Shown: positions 60,585 through 64,000 of the stretch, piece after piece
How the letters are laid out: every line of letters begins with the position of its first letter
How positions within the stretch are numbered: the first letter of the stretch is position 1
Assembly: GCA_963744005.1 (NCBI GenBank)
Contig: CAVURU010000003.1
Location: 1,550,001-1,614,000, forward strand
DNA: 64,000 bases
From: Palsa-504 sp963744005
Lineage (GTDB): Bacteria; Actinomycetota; Actinomycetes; Streptosporangiales; Streptosporangiaceae
Direction of reading: 5' to 3'
The notes under the pieces: model-generated
Told to the model about the DNA's origin: nothing
The model's database searches: none
The model's input: the letters and a program-made list of their open reading frames with translations, nothing else
Program-made: the position numbers and the translations under genes

Positions 60585-61565
60585 CTACGGGCGGGCGCGG
60601 CCGTTGCGGGCCTGGCCCTGCCCGGTCGGCCGGGCGCCGACCATGCCCCCGGAACGCTCCCGGGGCTGGACCCAGTCGCGGAAGTCCTCGCCCAGGACGC
60701 GCCCGAGGAGCTCGATGTCCGGTTCGAAGCGGGGCAGGAGCTCCTGGCGCTGCTCCCAGCTCAGCGGCTGGCGCTCGCGGCTGTGCCGCTGCAGGAACCG
60801 TTCCAGCGGGGCGGTCAGGGTGGCCGCGGTCAGGCCGGGCACCCGGCTGCCCACCGCGGTGCCCGCGCGCTGGGCCAGCGAGACGGCCCGGTGGGCCAGG
60901 GTGGGCTCGGGATGGGAGGTGACGTTCTGCCGCGGGATCTCGGTCAGCACCCCGGTGGCCACGCCGAGGAAGGCGCAGATCCGGTCCAGGGTCTGGGCCG
61001 GCTCATCCACCAGCATCCGGTAGCGCAGGACCAGGACCTGCTCGTGCGGGAACAAGGTGAACAGGTACTCCAGCTGCTCCCCGTAGCGGCCCAGGCCCAC
61101 GTAGTGCCAGAAGCTGGCCCAGCCCGCCGCGATCCGGCGGTCCTCCTCGCCGCAGGCCTGGACGAAGTCGGGCACGGGCTCCAGGCCGGCTGACCACAGG
61201 TGGGTCCAGTTGGAGTGGGCCCGCTCGACCGGGTCGCGGACGATCACGATGAGCCGGGCGTCCGGGATCGTCTCGCGGATCCGGCGCATGGCGCCCCGGT
61301 TGTAGAGGTAGAGCGGGGTCGACTCGCCCGTCAGCGTGCCGGGCGGGGCCGGGGCGAACAGGGCCTCGTAGTCCGCGCGGCGCCAGACGTGCTCGCGGTA
61401 GGTCAGGGCGTCACCGGGGCCGCCCTTGGCCGGCGGCGGGCCGTCGGTGAGGAAGTACTTCGGCTCCTTGATGGCCGACAGGTACAGGTCCGGGTGTCCG
61501 GACAGGGCGGCATGCAGGGCCGTGGTGCCGGCCTTGGGGGCGCCGATGACCAGGAAATCGGGCAT
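60585..61565 (-). CDS. PAPS-dependent sulfotransferase family protein
   Basis: Cytosolic enzyme transferring sulfate from PAPS to a hydroxyl or amine of a sugar or lipid. The 5'-phosphosulfate loop is FLVIGAPKAGTTALHAAL (near residue 10), KEPKYFL follows, and the 3'-phosphate site is LIVIVRDPVERAHSNW (near 108), then GRYGEQLEYLFTLFPHEQVL. The 326-residue length and overall pattern match the heparan-type (Sulfotransfer_1) family, which in actinomycetes includes stf enzymes of glycolipids such as trehalose sulfates. ATG at 61565 is preferred; a GTG two codons upstream is closer to GGAGG. The acceptor is unknown. It is divergent from the oxidoreductase at 61788 across a 222-bp gap with an AT-rich block (61585-61625). 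Confidence 0.88.
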   Translation of the reverse strand: MPDFLVIGAPKAGTTALHAALSGHPDLYLSAIKEPKYFLTDGPPPAKGGPGDALTYREHVWRRADYEALFAPAPPGTLTGESTPLYLYNRGAMRRIRETIPDARLIVIVRDPVERAHSNWTHLWSAGLEPVPDFVQACGEEDRRIAAGWASFWHYVGLGRYGEQLEYLFTLFPHEQVLVLRYRMLVDEPAQTLDRICAFLGVATGVLTEIPRQNVTSHPEPTLAHRAVSLAQRAGTAVGSRVPGLTAATLTAPLERFLQRHSRERQPLSWEQRQELLPRFEPDIELLGRVLGEDFRDWVQPRERSGGMVGARPTGQGQARNGRARP

Positions 61566-61787
61566 CGCCACGGGGCCTCCAGGGGTATTCTCGCGGTTCT
61601 ACATTTTTGACTAGAATAGTAGGACATTGGCTCACCCGCTGTCGTACCCCGGGCGGGCGCCTTCCATCCCTGGCTCGGCCGGTGGCCGCAGTGGCGTGCA
61701 CCACGTTCCGTTCGGCCCAGGCCCTTGACTCCGCCGTGACACCGATCCCGTACCGTCGGCGGAGGGAGCCTGGCGGAAGGGATCGCG

Positions 61788-63413
61788 GTGACGGTACGCG
61801 CGGACGCGGTAGTGATCGGCGGCGGGCACAACGGGCTGGTCGCGGCGGCGTACCTGGCCCGCGCAGGCCTGAGCACGGTGGTGTGCGAGCGGCGCGACGT
61901 GCCCGGCGGGGCGGCGGTCAGCGAGCATCCGTTCGGCCCGGACTACACGGTGACGTCCCTGTCCTACGTGGTCTCGCTGCTGCCGCCGGAGCTGGTCCGG
62001 GACCTGCGGCTGGAACAGCACGGCTACCACGTGTACCCGCAGGGGCCGTATTTCGCGCCGCGGCGGGACGGGCGGTACCTGCGGCTGCCGGACGACCCGG
62101 CGCAGCGGCGGGCCGAGATCGCGAAGTTCTCGGCCCGGGACGCCGACGCCTACGGCGGCTATCAGGCGCACCTGGCCCGCATCGGGCAGATCCTCGAGCC
62201 GCTGCTGCACCAGATCCCGCCGCGGCTGGGCTCCAAGCGCCCGGCCGACCTGCTCCGGCAGGCGCAGCTGCTCGGCCGGCTGCGCACCGCGGACGAGCGG
62301 GCCGCGGTCGATGTCACCCGGCTGCTCACCGACAGCATCGCCGACCTGGTCGAGGGGTACTTCGAGAGCCCGGCCATGCGCGGCCTGCTGTCGGTGTCGG
62401 GGGTGATCGGGACGTGGGCCGGGCCGCGGTCGGCGGGCACCGCCTACGTCATGCTGCACCACCACATCGGCGAGACCGACGGGCAGTCCGGGGCGTGGGG
62501 GTTCCCGCGCGGCGGCATGGGCGCGGTGAGCGGGGCCCTGGCGCGGGCGGCCCGGATGTTCGGCGCGCAGGTCAGGACGGGCGCCGAGGTGGCGCGCATC
62601 CGCACCCGGGGCGGCCGGGTGGCGGGCGTGACGCTGGCCAGCGGCGAGTCGATCGACGCGCCGGTGGTGGTGACCACCGCGCACCCGCAGATCTCGTTCC
62701 TGCGGCTGCTGGAGGACGCCGACCTGCCCGAGGGGTTCGTGGCCGACATCCGCGGCTGGCGCAGCCGCAGCGGCACGGTGAAGATCAACCTGGCCCTGGA
62801 CCGGCTGCCGGTCTTCGCCGCCTATCCGGAGCCCGACCCGTCGGTGTACGGCGGCACGATCGTGCTGGCCGAATCGCTGGATGACATCGAGAACGCGTTC
62901 CAGGACGCGGTAGCGGGCGTCGCGGCCCGGCTGCCGTTCGCCGACATCTGCATCCCGAGCGTGTTCGACGACTCGCTGGCCCCGGCCGGGAAGCACGTCA
63001 TGTCGCTGTTCACCCAGTGGGTGCCGTCGACGTACGCGGACGAGCCGCACGAGACGGAACTGAAGGCCTACGCCGACCGGGTGCTGGACCGGCTGGACGC
63101 GGTGGCCCCGGGCTTCACCAGCTCGGTGCTGCACCGGCAGGTGATCGGACCGCACCAGATGCAGGAGGAGTACGGGCTGGTCGGCGGGAACATCTTCCAC
63201 GGCGAGCTGTCGCTGGGGCAGATGTTCCACGCCCGGCCCGCGGCGGGCTACGCCGACCTGCGCACCCCGGTCCGGGGCCTGTACCAGGCGGGCTCGGCCA
63301 CCCACGGCGGCGGCGGGGTGACCGGCATCCCGGGCCGCAACGTGGTGCGCCAGATCCTGGCCGACCGGCGGGCCGAGCGCTGGCGGCGCCGGGGGCGGCC
63401 GGTGCGGGCCTAG
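61788..63413 (+). CDS. CrtI/PYROXD2-like FAD-dependent oxidoreductase
   Basis: FAD amine-oxidase-fold protein of the phytoene desaturase superfamily, 541 residues. The dinucleotide-binding motif is AVVIGGGHNGLVAAAYLARA (near residue 7), followed by CERRDVPGGAAVSEHPFGPD. SGAWGFPRGGMGAVSGAL and VVTTAHPQISFLRLL are in the substrate half. The C-terminal FAD motif is GLYQAGSATHGGGGVTGIPG (near 505). The sequence resembles human PYROXD2-like proteins more than true carotenoid desaturases, and no crtB or crtE gene is adjacent, so a carotenoid role is not assumed. GTG at 61788 follows GGAAGGGA. The stop shares CTAG with the convergent gene. Confidence 0.87.
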   Translation: MTVRADAVVIGGGHNGLVAAAYLARAGLSTVVCERRDVPGGAAVSEHPFGPDYTVTSLSYVVSLLPPELVRDLRLEQHGYHVYPQGPYFAPRRDGRYLRLPDDPAQRRAEIAKFSARDADAYGGYQAHLARIGQILEPLLHQIPPRLGSKRPADLLRQAQLLGRLRTADERAAVDVTRLLTDSIADLVEGYFESPAMRGLLSVSGVIGTWAGPRSAGTAYVMLHHHIGETDGQSGAWGFPRGGMGAVSGALARAARMFGAQVRTGAEVARIRTRGGRVAGVTLASGESIDAPVVVTTAHPQISFLRLLEDADLPEGFVADIRGWRSRSGTVKINLALDRLPVFAAYPEPDPSVYGGTIVLAESLDDIENAFQDAVAGVAARLPFADICIPSVFDDSLAPAGKHVMSLFTQWVPSTYADEPHETELKAYADRVLDRLDAVAPGFTSSVLHRQVIGPHQMQEEYGLVGGNIFHGELSLGQMFHARPAAGYADLRTPVRGLYQAGSATHGGGGVTGIPGRNVVRQILADRRAERWRRRGRPVRA

Positions 63414-64000
63414 CCGGCGGCGGGCTGGGCGGCGGCTGACTGGGCGGCGGCTGACTGGGTGGCGGGGCTGGGCGTGCGGGCCAGCTCGGCCACGAGCTCG
63501 AAGGAGCGCAGCCGGTCGGCGGGGTCGAAGGTCATGGTGGTGATCATCAGCTCGTCGGCCTCGGTGGCCTCGAGCAGGCTGGCCACCCCGGCGCGGACGG
63601 TGCCGGGGGCGCCGATGATCTGGGTGGCCTGCCGGTCGGCGATGAAGGCCTGCTCGACGTCGGAGTAGGGGTGCGCGGCCGCCTCCTCGGGCGAGGGCAC
63701 CGCACCGGGACGGCCCTGGCGCAGGCGCAGGAACGACAGGGCGCCCGAGCCGGCCAGGAACCGGGCCCGCTCGTCGGTCTCGGCGCAGATGACGGCCGCG
63801 GCGACCATGGCGTAGGGCTGGTCCAGCGCGTCGGAGGGGCGGAAGTGCTGCCGGTACAGGGCCAGCGCCGGGAGGGTGTTGGCCGCGCTGAAGTGGTGCG
63901 CGAAGGCGAACGGCAGGCCGAGGACGCCGGCTACCTGGGCGCTGTAGCCGCTGGAGCCGAGCAGCCAGATGGACGGCTGGTAGCCGCGGCCGGGCATGGC
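63410..64000 (-). CDS. LLM-class flavin-dependent oxidoreductase (partial, N-terminus outside window)
   Basis: C-terminal part of a bacterial luciferase-like monooxygenase (MsnO8 group). The visible 196 residues begin in the middle of the barrel, at PSIWLLGSSGYSAQVAGVLG, and continue with LPFAFAHHFSAANTLPALAL and YRQHFRPSDALDQPYAMVAA. FIADRQATQIIGAPGTVRAG and ELMITTMTFDPADRLRSFEL follow. The N-terminal 140-150 residues, including the first FMN-binding strands, lie beyond the right edge. The C-terminus ends in a SAAAQ repeat encoded by a 15-bp tandem unit (gggcggcggctgact, about 63427-63460). The substrate is unknown. Confidence 0.88.
   Translation of the reverse strand, partial: AMPGRGYQPSIWLLGSSGYSAQVAGVLGLPFAFAHHFSAANTLPALALYRQHFRPSDALDQPYAMVAAAVICAETDERARFLAGSGALSFLRLRQGRPGAVPSPEEAAAHPYSDVEQAFIADRQATQIIGAPGTVRAGVASLLEATEADELMITTMTFDPADRLRSFELVAELARTPSPATQSAAAQSAAAQPAAG

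Noticed and set aside
61788..63413. Carotenoid pathway gene (crtI)
   Set aside because: No crtB, crtE or crtY nearby and the sequence is nearer the PYROXD2-like branch.

Overview
This is a roughly 64 kb stretch of very GC-rich chromosome from an actinobacterium (Actinomycetota). The evidence is the strong G/C preference at third codon positions, frequent GTG starts, and the gene content: a diheme QcrC, QcrA and QcrB with a four-subunit aa3 oxidase (CtaC, D, E, F), a PspA-PspAA-PspAB-HtpX envelope-stress set, a deazaflavin (F420)-type reductase, a mycobacterial-type adenosine kinase beside an IscA/HesB protein, DUF3043, DUF3054 and DUF4232 proteins, and PimB/MgtA-like glycosyltransferases. The order pfk, acyltransferase, glucokinase, acyl-CoA synthetase, glycosyltransferase, trpD, qcr/cta, adoK/hesB, pspA resembles, from memory, the core of filamentous actinomycete genomes. 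I would place it near Streptosporangiales or Streptomycetales but cannot fix the order. No rRNA, tRNA, CRISPR array, prophage or intact insertion sequence was seen.

Layout. 1-3.5 kb: a frame-broken, Tat-exported family 2 glycoside hydrolase. 3.5-14 kb: central carbon and lipid genes (phosphofructokinase with pyrophosphate-type residues, PlsC-like acyltransferase, alpha/beta hydrolase, ROK glucokinase, phosphoesterase, a frame-broken long-chain acyl-CoA synthetase, GT4 glycosyltransferase, membrane protein). 14-18 kb: NlpC/P60 cell-wall hydrolase, DEDDh exonuclease, stand-alone Lrp/AsnC ligand domain, trpD, receiver-like protein. 18.3-30.8 kb: respiratory block. ctaE-qcrC-qcrA-qcrB runs rightward and ctaC-ctaD-ctaF leftward, with a serine hydrolase and a NarL-type two-component pair between them; a TusA-like protein and a CtaG-like assembly protein follow. 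30.9-37.6 kb: lipoprotein, adenosine kinase, Fe-S carrier, the Psp/HtpX module, DUF3043 and an anti-sigma-type ATPase. 37.8-45.5 kb: a frame-broken DedA-type protein, purine nucleoside phosphorylase, deazaflavin reductase with a nearby TetR regulator, DUF3500, two aldehyde dehydrogenases and deoC. 45.5-53.2 kb: OmpR-type two-component system, DksA-like zinc protein, two GT4 glycosyltransferases plus an SGNH hydrolase with ATGA overlaps, and an HtrA-like protease. 53.3-64 kb: DUF3054, a proline-rich protein, a YtrA-like GntR/ABC operon with a recognisable promoter, furA-katG with a palindromic operator, a beta-propeller hydrolase, a sulfotransferase, a CrtI/PYROXD2-like oxidoreductase and an edge-truncated luciferase-like oxidoreductase.

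Functional links. QcrCAB with CtaCDEF should form the actinobacterial bcc-aa3 respiratory supercomplex. PNP, DeoC and the aldehyde dehydrogenases cover most of deoxynucleoside salvage and breakdown (phosphopentomutase is not here). PspA, PspAA, HtpX and PspAB form one membrane-stress unit. FurA and KatG form a peroxide-response pair.

Two cautions. Several otherwise conserved genes carry single extra G/C bases that break the frame (about 1.24-1.30, 2.10, 11.37 and 38.3 kb), which looks more like sequence error than true decay. The window is also dotted with short tandem duplications (11-39 bp units), both inside and between genes. I did not find a clearly new multi-gene system. The best leads are a perfect 16-bp inverted repeat at 40.2 kb, a half-length aldehyde dehydrogenase lacking the catalytic cysteine region, the His/Gly-rich tail of QcrB, and a proline-rich small protein with a strong ribosome binding site.
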